Positions 28,764-38,071 of a stretch of 64,000 bases of DNA are shown in pieces. The position numbers and the translations under genes are program-made. The DNA comes from Rhodopseudomonas palustris (GTDB lineage Bacteria; Pseudomonadota; Alphaproteobacteria; Rhizobiales; Xanthobacteraceae), in contig NZ_QKQS01000013.1 in NCBI RefSeq assembly GCF_003226555.1, forward strand, positions 99,890 through 163,889, written 5' to 3'. Within the stretch, counting starts at the first letter, position 1. Each line of letters starts with the position of its first letter. Below the pieces are notes generated by a model that saw only the letters and a program-made list of their open reading frames with translations, did no database searches and was not told the DNA's origin.

Positions 28764-28809
28764 GATGGTCTCCTGCGGGATTGCGGGCTCTGGTTGCACC
28801 TCCGGAATC

Positions 28810-28828
28810 AAATACAACCGAAGGTTGT
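28810..28828. promoter_or_regulatory. Operator-like dyad, proximal copy
   Basis: AAATACAACCGAAGGTTGT contains a perfect ACAACC-GAA-GGTTGT inverted repeat (28814-28828). The AAATACAAC...GTTG core is repeated exactly 45 bases further upstream. It lies 47 bases before the start codon of paralogue A, where a repressor would overlap the promoter. The likely binder is the XRE protein encoded upstream, by inference. Confidence 0.6.
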
Positions 28829-28854
28829 GCAACTGTAGCCTCACCCACGAGTTT

Positions 28855-28875
28855 AAATACAACTTATAGTTGCAT
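28855..28875. promoter_or_regulatory. Operator-like dyad, distal copy
   Basis: AAATACAACTTATAGTTGCAT contains a CAACT-TAT-AGTTG inverted repeat (28860-28872) and the same AAATACAAC start as the proximal copy. Centres are 45 bases apart. It is also an A+T-rich patch within G+C-rich DNA and lies between the XRE stop codon and paralogue A. Confidence 0.6.
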
Positions 28876-28926
28876 AACAGGCAAGCTTCGCTCGGTCCGC
28901 TTGCGCGCCTGGCAATCGAACAAACC

Positions 28927-29283
28927 TCAGAGGCTGGAGACCTCGGGGTTTAACGAGGCAATGAAGGCGACCAGCAGCGTTTTGGAACGCTCGGACATCC
29001 GCGTTTCCGCCTGACGGACGCAGTTCAGCAGCGACGAATCGACCGAATCGGCCGGCGCCGTCAGCTTATGGCCGTCGATCCGGCCGCGACCTGCCAGAAA
29101 CCAGTCGAGCGAGACATCGAGCGTATTGCAGAGCAGCACGGCGTGCTCGACCGAGATCGGCCCGTTGTTTTTCCAGCGGGTGATCGTGCTCTCGTTGACG
29201 CCCATCGCATGCGCCAAGGCATGCTGCTTGGTCATGCCCCGGAGCTGCATCGCCTCGATCATCCGGGATCCGCGACTCGACAT
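28927..29283 (-). CDS. XRE-type helix-turn-helix transcriptional regulator
   Basis: 118 residues. The N-terminal half is a Cro/CI-type helix-turn-helix (MTKQHALAHAMGVNESTITRWKNNGPISVEHAVLLCNTLDVSLDWFLAGRG), with recognition helix near ESTITRWKN. The C-terminal half (RMSERSKTLLVAFIASLNPEV) is helical and may mediate dimerisation. It is on the same strand as the paralogue pair, 163 bases upstream of it, with two dyads between, and divergent from xthA. It probably controls that pair and perhaps itself. Confidence 0.88.
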   Translation of the reverse strand: MSSRGSRMIEAMQLRGMTKQHALAHAMGVNESTITRWKNNGPISVEHAVLLCNTLDVSLDWFLAGRGRIDGHKLTAPADSVDSSLLNCVRQAETRMSERSKTLLVAFIASLNPEVSSL

Positions 29284-29444
29284 GCCGACGCTCCGCCTTC
29301 AGACGCTCGCGCTGCGGCGGACGCCGCCCGTGGGCCGGCCGAACCTGACGCCCCCCGGCTTTGCGTCCGACAGTGATTGCTTTATCACAGCGCGGCTCGG
29401 CACGATCTGCCGCAGCGCAAATCACCCGGGCAACGGACGGTGCG

Positions 29445-30236
29445 ATGCGGATTGCCACCTGGAACGTCAACTCGGTCCGGCAGCGGCTGGATCATCTCCT
29501 GACCTGGCTGCAGGACTGCCAGCCCGACGTGGTCTGCCTTCAGGAGATTAAATGCGTCGACGAGGCGTTTCCGCGCGAGCCGATCGAGGCGCTCGGCTAC
29601 AACGTCGTCACCCACGGCCAAAAGACCTTCAACGGCGTGGCGCTGCTGTCGAAACATCCGCTCGAAGAAGCCAATCCGGGTCTCGCCGGTGACGAGAGCG
29701 ACGTGCACGCCCGGTTTCTCGAAGGCGTGGTGTCGCTGAAACACGGCGTGGTCCGCGTCGCCTGCCTGTATCTGCCGAACGGCAATCCGGTCGGCACCGA
29801 GAAGTACCCGTACAAGCTGAGCTGGATGGCGCGGCTGCGCGACTATGCCCAGCAACGGCTGAAGACTGAGGAGCCGCTGATTCTGGCCGGCGATTTCAAC
29901 GTCATCCCGCAGCCGGTCGACGTCCACAATCCGGCGGCCTGGACCGAGGATGCGCTGTTCCGTCCCGAAACCCGCGAGAGCTTCCAGACCCTGCTCGGCC
30001 TCGGCCTTACCGACGCGCTGCGCGCCACCACCGACGCGCCCGGCCAATACACTTTCTGGGACTATCAGGCCGGCGCCTGGCAGAAGAATTGGGGCATTCG
30101 CATCGATCACCTGCTGCTGTCGCCGCAGGCCGCCGACCGGCTCCGCCACGTCGGCATCGACAGTTATGTGCGAAATTGGGAGAAGCCGTCCGACCACGTC
30201 CCGGTGTGGGCGGATCTCGATCTGGAAACGGCGTAA
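29445..30236 (+). CDS. xthA: Exodeoxyribonuclease III
   Basis: 263 residues from ATG 29445 (MRIATWNVNSVRQRLDHLL); upstream in-frame codons run into the XRE promoter region. A Mg-dependent AP endonuclease/3'-exonuclease for base-excision repair. Motifs of the exonuclease-endonuclease-phosphatase fold are all present: TWNVNS, CLQEIKCVDEAFP, NGVALLSK, LYLPNGNP, LAGDFNVIPQPVDV, and WGIRIDHLLLSPQA and SDHVPVWADL at the C-terminus. It is a single gene. Confidence 0.96.
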   Translation: MRIATWNVNSVRQRLDHLLTWLQDCQPDVVCLQEIKCVDEAFPREPIEALGYNVVTHGQKTFNGVALLSKHPLEEANPGLAGDESDVHARFLEGVVSLKHGVVRVACLYLPNGNPVGTEKYPYKLSWMARLRDYAQQRLKTEEPLILAGDFNVIPQPVDVHNPAAWTEDALFRPETRESFQTLLGLGLTDALRATTDAPGQYTFWDYQAGAWQKNWGIRIDHLLLSPQAADRLRHVGIDSYVRNWEKPSDHVPVWADLDLETA

Positions 30237-30323
30237 GCCCAATTTGAACAACTGAGTGCCGTCACCTGAGGTGGCACGCAGCGCCCTCGAAAGGCGACGA
30301 CGACCGCGCAAGCGGTGATGACC

Positions 30324-31145
30324 TCAGTCTCGCCGGCCCTGGACCCAGTGCTCGAGCATCTGCAGCGCCATCACCCGGTCGTCGTCGGAGGCCTTGGCGA
30401 CCGCCCGGTTGTAGCTGTCCTTGATCCAAGCCTCTTCCGGCGTCGCGGCGTCGCGCGCCAGCGTCAGCCACATCAGGCCGCGGGCGGCCTGGCGGGGCAG
30501 CTTGTCGCCGTTGAACAGCAGCTGGCCGAGCATCGCCTGGGCCTGATGCTGGCCCTTCTGGGCGGCGAGGCCGAGCCAGCGCGCGCCATAGCGGAAGTCA
30601 CGCGGCACGCCGATGCCGTCGATATACAGTCGCGCCAGATCGTACTGCGCATCGGCATTGCCGAAATACGAGGCGGCGTAGGACAGCATCTCGCGGGCCC
30701 GCTCCGGATCGCGCTTGATTTTCGAGTTCGGGATGCCGTCGAGATAGTAGCGGCCGAGCGCCACAAAGGCGTTGGCGACAATCGCGGCCTGCGGCGCCGA
30801 CGGGCTGTCCTCGGCGTGGGCGTTGGCGATCTTGCTGAAATAGTCGAACGCGCGCAGATCGTCCTGAACGACACCGTTGCCGTCGGCATACATCCGGCCG
30901 AGCCGCCATTGCGCGATCGGATGGCCACCCTCGGCGGCGTATTGCAGCGCGGTGAGCGAGGTAGTCGACGGCGCCGCCGGCAGCGCCTTCTTCAGTGCCG
31001 GCGCGGTTGCCGGCTGGTTGCTGGCGACCGGGATCGCGGTGTCCTCCGGGCGAACCGGGGTACCTTCGAACGCAGCCGCCGGGACGGCGCTCGCTCCGGC
31101 GCCGATCAGCAACGCGGCAAAAACGCTACGCTTAAAATTCCGCAT
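30324..31145 (-). CDS. exoR: Exported Sel1-repeat protein, ExoR-like
   Basis: 273 residues with a signal peptide (FAALLIGAGASAVPAAAFEG). After a Pro/Ala stretch come four or five Sel1-type repeats: ALQYAAEGGHPIAQWRLGRMYADGNGV, ALGRYYLDGIPN, LSYAASYFGNADAQYDLARLYIDGIGVPRD and WLGLAAQKGQHQAQAMLGQLLFNG. Size, signal and repeat layout match ExoR of Rhizobiales, a periplasmic inhibitor of the ChvG/ExoS sensor kinase that controls exopolysaccharide and motility. No kinase gene is beside it. Identification as ExoR is likely but rests on pattern recognition. Confidence 0.75.
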   Translation of the reverse strand: MRNFKRSVFAALLIGAGASAVPAAAFEGTPVRPEDTAIPVASNQPATAPALKKALPAAPSTTSLTALQYAAEGGHPIAQWRLGRMYADGNGVVQDDLRAFDYFSKIANAHAEDSPSAPQAAIVANAFVALGRYYLDGIPNSKIKRDPERAREMLSYAASYFGNADAQYDLARLYIDGIGVPRDFRYGARWLGLAAQKGQHQAQAMLGQLLFNGDKLPRQAARGLMWLTLARDAATPEEAWIKDSYNRAVAKASDDDRVMALQMLEHWVQGRRD

Positions 31146-31804
31146 CGCACATCTCGCGGGTCACCCCCGGTCCGGTCGTAACGACCCGCCGGCTGTCCAT
31201 CCAACACACTCCCGCCCTCTCCTCTGTCGCGGCCACACCCGTTTCGGACGGGTCAGTGGCCGACGCTGCGGCGGTCAAATTTCCGTCACGGCCGCGACCG
31301 GCCGTCGGCTGTTCGACGGTCAGGTGATCGCACCTTGGTTGGCCATGATTGCGCAAGATCGTCGCCGGGAGCTGGGCAACCTCACCATCGCGCCGCTGTT
31401 TGGCGAGATGACGGCCGACCCGGTGTGAATCCGCGGCAGACAGTGACTTTTTGAAGACGCGAGCTTGGGAGCCGAGGCCGAGCAGGCCCGCACTAACCGC
31501 CCCCGACAGGTTCGCGAAGCCGCCAGTGATCTGGCGGCTCGTCGGCATCGACCTGATCGGCGTCGTGGCGAACATCGCGAACTCGTCTTTCCGGCCGCCT
31601 CGCTGTCGGGCTTTCCGGACCTTCCGGTAAGACCATCGACCTGCGCTCGGCTTAGGTCTGATGATCTCATTGACCGGTGTGGCCAAAAAGCGGCGTGTGC
31701 AAGAGCGACCGTCAAAGACGGTTAAATGATGCGGAACTGTTGCGGCATAGCAACAAGAGTGTCCCAGCGGACACCCTTGGAGGTTCGCTTAGTTGCCGGG
31801 AGGG
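31146..31804. other. Long intergenic region between exoR and lpdA
   Basis: About 660 bases without a gene I can support. Open frames on both strands (for example 31132-31686 on the minus strand) have odd composition (Arg/Thr-rich) and no recognisable pattern. It holds the lpdA terminator at its right end and presumably the exoR promoter at its left. Confidence 0.4.
31759..31774 (-). terminator. Terminator of the pdh-lpdA operon
   Basis: GTGTCC-cagc-GGACAC forms a 6-bp stem extended by a C-T mismatch; on the minus strand it is followed by TCTTGTT. It is 31 bases after the lpdA stop. Confidence 0.5.
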
Positions 31805-33226
31805 TCAGGCGTTGAGCACCTTGCCGTAAGCGTCGAGCACGGCTTCCTTCATCATTTCCGACAGCGTCGGGTGCGGGAAGACGGTGTGTATCAGCTCTTC
31901 CTCGGTGGTCTCGAGGTTCATCGCCACGACGTAACCTTGGATCAGCTCGGTGACTTCGGCGCCGATCATATGGGCGCCCAAGAGCTGCCCGGTGGTCTTG
32001 TCGAAGATCACCTTGACCAAGCCCTGGTCCTCGCCGAGCGCAATCGCCTTGCCGTTGGCGGTGAACGGGAAGCGGCCGACCCGGATCTCCCGGCCCTGCT
32101 CCTTCGCCTTGGCCTCTGTGAGGCCCACGGAGGCGATTTGAGGCTGGCAGTAGGTGCAGCCCGGGATCATGCTCTTGTCGAGCGGATGCGGATGCAGGCC
32201 CTTGATCGCCTCGACACAGATCACCCCCTCATGCTCGGCCTTGTGCGCCAGCATCGGCGGCCCGGCGACGTCGCCGATTGCATAGATGCCGGGGACATTG
32301 GTCTTGCCGAGGCCGTCGGTGACGATGGTGCCGCGATCGAGCTTCACCCCGAGCTTGTCCAGCCCGAGATTCTCGACATTGCCGACCACGCCGACCGCCG
32401 AAATCACCCGGTCGAATTCCTGGGTTTCCGGCTTGCCATTGCCGGGATCGATGGTGGCAACGACGTTATCGGCCTTCTTGTCGAGCCTGGTAACCTTGCC
32501 ACCGGTGAGGATCTTGATGCCCTGCTTCTCGAACCGCTTGCGGGCGAGCGCGGCGATCTCGGCGTCTTCGACCGGAAGGATCTGCGGCAACACCTCGACC
32601 ACGGTCACCTTGGCGCCCATGGTGTGGAAGAACGAGGCGAACTCGATGCCGATCGCGCCCGAGCCGACCACCAGCAGCGACTTCGGCATCACCTCCGGCA
32701 CCATGGCCTCGAAATAGGTCCAGACCAGCTTCTTGTCCGGCTCAAGCCCCGGCAGCACTCGCGGCCGCGCCCCGGTGGCGACGATGATGTGCTTGGCCTG
32801 ATAGCTGCCCGGCGGCAGCGTGCCCTTCGGCGCCTCGGTCTTGGAGGCGGCGACCGTCAGCTTGCCGGGCGCGTCGATCGTCGCTTGGCCCCAGATGATC
32901 GAGATCTTGTTCTTCTTCATCAGGAAGCCGACGCCGTCATTCAGCCGCTTCGACACCCCGCGCGAGCGCTGCACGATCGCTTTCGGATCGAACGAGATGT
33001 TGTCCGCCGACAGCCCGTAATCCTTGGCGTGCTGCATGTAGTGATAGATCTCGGCCGAGCGCAGCAGCGCCTTGGTCGGGATGCAGCCCCAGTTGAGACA
33101 AATGCCGCCGAGATACGACTTCTCGACGATTGCCGTCTTGAACCCGAGCTGCGCCGCCCGGATCGCCGCGACATAGCCGCCGGGTCCGGAGCCGACAATG
33201 ATGACGTCGAAGGAGGTGTCGGACAT
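31805..33226 (-). CDS. lpdA: Dihydrolipoyl dehydrogenase (E3 of pyruvate dehydrogenase)
   Basis: 473 residues. A flavoprotein disulfide reductase that reoxidises dihydrolipoamide with NAD+. FAD motif VGSGPGGYVAAIRAAQLG at the N-terminus, redox-active disulfide in GGICLNWGCIPTKALL, NAD-binding VGSGAIGIEFASFFHTMGA, and the C-terminal HPHPTLSEMMKEAVL with the catalytic His-x-x-x-x-Glu. It is last in pdhA-pdhB-DUF5076-pdhC-lpdA. Confidence 0.97.
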   Translation of the reverse strand: MSDTSFDVIIVGSGPGGYVAAIRAAQLGFKTAIVEKSYLGGICLNWGCIPTKALLRSAEIYHYMQHAKDYGLSADNISFDPKAIVQRSRGVSKRLNDGVGFLMKKNKISIIWGQATIDAPGKLTVAASKTEAPKGTLPPGSYQAKHIIVATGARPRVLPGLEPDKKLVWTYFEAMVPEVMPKSLLVVGSGAIGIEFASFFHTMGAKVTVVEVLPQILPVEDAEIAALARKRFEKQGIKILTGGKVTRLDKKADNVVATIDPGNGKPETQEFDRVISAVGVVGNVENLGLDKLGVKLDRGTIVTDGLGKTNVPGIYAIGDVAGPPMLAHKAEHEGVICVEAIKGLHPHPLDKSMIPGCTYCQPQIASVGLTEAKAKEQGREIRVGRFPFTANGKAIALGEDQGLVKVIFDKTTGQLLGAHMIGAEVTELIQGYVVAMNLETTEEELIHTVFPHPTLSEMMKEAVLDAYGKVLNA

Positions 33227-33240
33227 AACTACTCGCTCTT

Positions 33241-33300
33241 CTTTCCCTCACCCGCCCTCGCTTCGCTCGGGCACCCTCTCCCACAAGGGAGAGGGGAAGA
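33241..33300. repeat. Intercistronic palindromic repeat between pdhC and lpdA
   Basis: The CTTTCCCTCACCCGCCCTCGCTTCGCTCGGG start and the CCCTCTCCC-acaa-GGGAGAGGG hairpin (33274-33295) form a compact palindromic unit, filling nearly all of the 77-base gap inside the operon. It may protect or cleave the mRNA between the two genes. Confidence 0.7.
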
Positions 33301-33303
33301 AAG

Positions 33304-34695
33304 TCACACCATCATCATCACGGGATTTTCGATCAGCGTCTTGAAGGCGCCGATCAGTTCGGCGCCGAGGGCGCCGTCGACCGCGCGGTGGTCGCAGGAC
33401 AGCGTCACGCTCATCATGGTGGCGATTTCGATCTTGCCGTCCTTGACGATGGCGCGCTGCTCGCCGGTGCCGACCGCCAGGATGGTGGCATGCGGCGGAT
33501 TGATCACCGCGGTGAAGTCCTTGATGCCGTACATGCCGAGGTTGGACACCGCGGTGGTACCGCCCTGGTACTCTTCGGGCTTCAGCTTTCGGGCCCGCGC
33601 GCGCGCGGCAAAATCCTTCATCTGCGCCGAGATCAACGACAGCGACGCCGTCTCCGCGCTGCGGATGATCGGGGTGATCAACCCGCCCGGCATCGCCACC
33701 GCGACGCCGATGTCAGAATGCTTGTGCTTGAGCATCCCCGCCTCGGTCCACGACACGTTGGCGTCGGGGATGCGCTGCAGCGCGATCGCCATCGCTTTGA
33801 TGATGAAGTCGTTGACCGACAGCTTGTAGGCCGGCTTGCCGTCCTTGTCCTTCGGCGCGGCCGCGTTGATGTCCTCGCGCGCGGCGAGCAGCCGGTCGAG
33901 GTTGCAGTCGATCGTCAGATAGAAATGCGGAATGGTCTGGGTCGACTGCGTCAGCCGCTGCGCAATGGTCCGGCGCATGCCGTCGTGCGGCACGACGTCG
34001 TAGGAGCCTTCCGGATACAGCGCCCGGATCTGCTGATCCGACATCGCCGGCGCGATCGCCGGACCGGCCGCAGGCGCCGCAGCCGGCGCCTTCAGGCCGC
34101 CGCCGGCCTTGGCCTCCGCCACGTCGCGGGCGATGACGCGACCATGCGGGCCGGTGCCGGTGATGCGGGCGATGTCGATGCCGGCGTCCTTGGCCAGCCG
34201 CCGCGCGAGTGGCGAGGAGAAAACCCGCTCGCCGTTGCTTGTGGCAGCGTCCTTCGAGACGGGCGCTTTCGCGCCCTCCTCAGGACGAGGAGCCGAAGGT
34301 GGAGCGGCCTTAGTTCCTGCGCTGCCCTCATCCTGAGGAGCCCGCGCAGCGGGCGTCTCGAAGGATGATGCGGGTTTCGCATCAGCAGGCTTGGCGTCGG
34401 CCTTCGGCGCCTCGGTCTTGCCGGCCCCTGCCCCCGCCGCCTTCACGTCCTCGCCGTCCTCGGCGAGCACCGCAATCACGTCGTTGACCGGAACGTCCTG
34501 GGTGCCTTCGGGCACGAGGATCTTGGCCAGCGTGCCTTCATCGGCGGCTTCGACCTCCATCGTCGCCTTGTCGGTCTCGATCTCGGCGATGACGTCGCCG
34601 CTTTTGACCTTGTCGCCCTCCTTCTTCAGCCACTTCGCAAGGTTGCCCTTCTCCATGGTCGGCGACAGCGCGGGCATCAGAATGTTGATCGGCAT
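33304..34695 (-). CDS. pdhC: Pyruvate dehydrogenase complex dihydrolipoyllysine acetyltransferase (E2)
   Basis: 463 residues. An N-terminal lipoyl domain (residues 1-80, lipoyl Lys43 in [11 protein letters not shown]), a long linker, a peripheral-subunit-binding domain (FSSPLARRLAKDAGIDIARITGTGPHGRV), a second linker and the acetyltransferase core (from about 225) ending in SCDHRAVDGALGAELIGAFK with the catalytic His and Asp. The linker from about residue 108 to 150 (SSFETPAARAPQDEGSAG through RPEEGAKAPVSKD) is encoded by a palindromic repeat at 34247-34369. The frame stays open through it. Transfers acetyl groups to CoA. Confidence 0.96.
   Translation of the reverse strand: MPINILMPALSPTMEKGNLAKWLKKEGDKVKSGDVIAEIETDKATMEVEAADEGTLAKILVPEGTQDVPVNDVIAVLAEDGEDVKAAGAGAGKTEAPKADAKPADAKPASSFETPAARAPQDEGSAGTKAAPPSAPRPEEGAKAPVSKDAATSNGERVFSSPLARRLAKDAGIDIARITGTGPHGRVIARDVAEAKAGGGLKAPAAAPAAGPAIAPAMSDQQIRALYPEGSYDVVPHDGMRRTIAQRLTQSTQTIPHFYLTIDCNLDRLLAAREDINAAAPKDKDGKPAYKLSVNDFIIKAMAIALQRIPDANVSWTEAGMLKHKHSDIGVAVAMPGGLITPIIRSAETASLSLISAQMKDFAARARARKLKPEEYQGGTTAVSNLGMYGIKDFTAVINPPHATILAVGTGEQRAIVKDGKIEIATMMSVTLSCDHRAVDGALGAELIGAFKTLIENPVMMMV
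34247..34369. repeat. Palindromic repeat inside the pdhC linker coding region
   Basis: Two inverted arms: GCGTCCTTCGAGACGGGCGC...CCTCCTCAGGACGAGG (34247-34290) and its inverted relative CCTCATCCTGAGGAGCCCGCGC...CGTCTCGAAGGATGATG (34326-34369). This CATCCTTCGAGACGC/CCTCAGGATGAGG unit is usually an intergenic repeat in this bacterial group. Here it is translated. Confidence 0.8.
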
Positions 34696-34707
34696 GAGGA
34701 CAGAACC

Positions 34708-35004
34708 TTACTGCGGCCGTTCGATGGTGGCGCCGGTATCGGTCGGGCGCGACAGCTCGGCCTCGAACATCTCGACAATGCGCTCGAGCGCGTCGTCTTC
34801 GGTGTAGTCGCTGTCGCGCGCATAGGCTCGCGCGGCGTGGCGGGCGATGTCGACCAGCAGAAGCCCCCACATTTCCGGTTCTTCGAACGCGCGCATGAAC
34901 GCGATCGACAGGCCGCCGTCGAGCACGAAGGCGCGCAGCACTTCGATCGCGTCCTCGCGGCCTTCGACGTCGGGCGGCAGCGGTTGTTGCTTGGGTCCGG
35001 TCAT
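34708..35004 (-). CDS. DUF5076 domain protein within the pdh operon
   Basis: 98 residues from ATG 35004 (MTGPKQQPLPPDVEGREDAIEVLR). The core LRAFVLDGGLSIAFMRAFEEPEMWGLLLVDIARHAARAYA and the ending EDDALERIVEMFEAELSRPTD match DUF5076, a small alphaproteobacterial family of unknown function. It fits between pdhB (4 bases away) and pdhC (12 bases) so it is certainly co-transcribed and may have a role in regulating or assembling the complex, but that is only context. Confidence 0.85.
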   Translation of the reverse strand: MTGPKQQPLPPDVEGREDAIEVLRAFVLDGGLSIAFMRAFEEPEMWGLLLVDIARHAARAYARDSDYTEDDALERIVEMFEAELSRPTDTGATIERPQ

Positions 35005-35008
35005 GGGC

Positions 35009-36418
<1,410 letters not shown>

Positions 36419-36476
36419 TGGGGCTCCGCAGTCATTCAGTCAGGCGGTCAGCGGCCGCGACACGGCAAGGCGAGGA

Positions 36477-37511
36477 TCAGCGATACACATCGGTGTACAA
36501 TTCCGACGGATCGGGTTCGGGATCATGCTGTGCGAAGTCAGCAGACTCGTTGACGATCTTGCGAACTTCACCGTCGATCGCCTTGAGATCGTCCTCGGTC
36601 ATGTCGAGCGACAGCAGACGCTTGCGCACCTGCTCGATCGGATCCTGATCGTTGCGGATCTTGTCGACCTCTTCGCGCGACCGATACTTCGCCGGATCCG
36701 ACATCGAATGGCCGCGATAGCGATAGGTCTGCATTTCGAGAATGAACGGGCCGTTGCCGGCGCGGCAATGTGCAACCGCCTTGTCACCGGCGGCCTTCAC
36801 CGCCCGCACATCCATGCCGTCGACCTGCTCACCCGGAATATTGAACGACACGCCGCGCTTGGAGAAATCGGTCTGGGCCGAGGAGCGCGTCACCGACGTG
36901 CCCATCGCGTAGCGGTTGTTCTCGATCACGTACACCACGGGAAGCTTCCACAGCTCCGCCATGTTGAAGCTCTCGTACACCTGCCCCTGGTTGGAAGCGC
37001 CGTCGCCGAAATAAGCGAGACAGACTCGGCCGTCGCCGCGGTAGCGGTTGGCGAAGGCGATGCCGGTGCCGAGCGAAACTTGCGCGCCGACGATGCCGTG
37101 TCCGCCGAAGAAGCTCTTCTCCAGGCTGAACATGTGCATCGAGCCGCCCTTGCCCTTGGAGTAGCCGCCGCGACGTCCAGTGAGCTCGGCCATCACACCG
37201 TTGGCCTCCATGCCGCAGGCGAGCATGTGGCCGTGATCGCGATAGCCGGTGATCACCTGATCACCTTCGCGCAGCGCCATCTGCATGCCGACGACGACGG
37301 CTTCCTGGCCGATATAAAGATGACAGAATCCGCCGATCGCACCCATGCCGTAGAGCTGGCCCGCTTTCTCTTCGAAGCGGCGGATCAGCAGCATCTCACG
37401 AAAAGCGCCGAGCTCCTGTTCTTTGGTGAAAGGCGGCACGTTCGACGGCGACGCTCCTCCGGCCTTGTCCTGTGCTGTTTCTTTCGTGGCGCTCTTCTTG
37501 GGTGCAGCCAT
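36477..37511 (-). CDS. pdhA: Pyruvate dehydrogenase E1 component subunit alpha
   Basis: 344 residues. The thiamine diphosphate motif GDGASNQGQVYESFNMAELWKLPVVYVIENN is complete. MHMFSLEKSFFGGHGIVGAQVSLGTGIAFA and YRYRGHSMSDPAKYRSREEV, with the phosphorylation-loop-like Ser, also match E1-alpha. The first 25 residues are Lys/Ala/Thr-rich. It heads the pdh operon; the gap to ftsB is 152 bases and probably holds its promoter. Confidence 0.97.
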   Translation of the reverse strand: MAAPKKSATKETAQDKAGGASPSNVPPFTKEQELGAFREMLLIRRFEEKAGQLYGMGAIGGFCHLYIGQEAVVVGMQMALREGDQVITGYRDHGHMLACGMEANGVMAELTGRRGGYSKGKGGSMHMFSLEKSFFGGHGIVGAQVSLGTGIAFANRYRGDGRVCLAYFGDGASNQGQVYESFNMAELWKLPVVYVIENNRYAMGTSVTRSSAQTDFSKRGVSFNIPGEQVDGMDVRAVKAAGDKAVAHCRAGNGPFILEMQTYRYRGHSMSDPAKYRSREEVDKIRNDQDPIEQVRKRLLSLDMTEDDLKAIDGEVRKIVNESADFAQHDPEPDPSELYTDVYR

Positions 37512-37663
37512 GGCGATTCCGATAAGAGATGAGATGAGCCTCTCTATCGTAACTTATAGCGGCTTGAAAGGATCGCTATGTCGCTGCGCGCAAATCAATA
37601 TGCCGCAGTGCAGCGACACGAAACTTTCGCGATTGTTCGTCCAGATTTTTGGAATTTGCGCAC

Positions 37664-37981
37664 TCAGCGCGTCGGCAGCATCCGCACCAGATCCGCCGGA
37701 TTGGCGAAATCGAGCTGATAGCGCACGCGCTCGTCGAGCATATCGGGATCGATCCGGTCGGAGCGCAGCAGCGAGACTCGCTGCTCGGCCTCGGCGCGCT
37801 GCTGGCGCAGTTGCACCAGCTCGGCGGTGAGCGCGGTGATTTCCTGGTCGAGCTCTTGCTGCGCCGTCAGGCCGTAGCGGCCGGTGTAGGCGTTGACGCC
37901 GAAATAGCCGATCACGGCAGCGGCGATCGCATACAGCGCGATGCCGGCGAGGATCGATTTGAGACGACTGCGGGTGACCAT
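37664..37981 (-). CDS. ftsB: Septum formation initiator FtsB/DivIC family protein
   Basis: 105 residues: one membrane helix (LAGIALYAIAAAVIGYFGVNAYTG) followed by a coiled coil (LDQEITALTAELVQLRQQRAEAEQRVSLLRSD) and the family end RVRYQLDFANPADLVRML. It belongs to the FtsQLB divisome complex. It lies between pdhA and the FMN-reductase gene; the order eno-ftsB-pdhA is common in alphaproteobacteria and is interrupted here by accessory genes between eno and ftsB. Confidence 0.9.
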   Translation of the reverse strand: MVTRSRLKSILAGIALYAIAAAVIGYFGVNAYTGRYGLTAQQELDQEITALTAELVQLRQQRAEAEQRVSLLRSDRIDPDMLDERVRYQLDFANPADLVRMLPTR

Positions 37982-38071
37982 GCCGCACCATCGGACAGCG
38001 CGGTTAACGCGCGGCTAACGCCGCGTTCGTCCCGCCGGCTTTGCAACCGGCGGGGCGCGGTGCGGCAGCCG

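Noticed and set aside
31132-31715. Open frames in the exoR-lpdA gap
   Set aside because: No ribosome binding site, odd composition, and no family pattern on either strand.
31793-33829. A 678-residue plus-strand open frame
   Set aside because: Shadow of lpdA and pdhC, whose minus-strand frames carry complete motifs.
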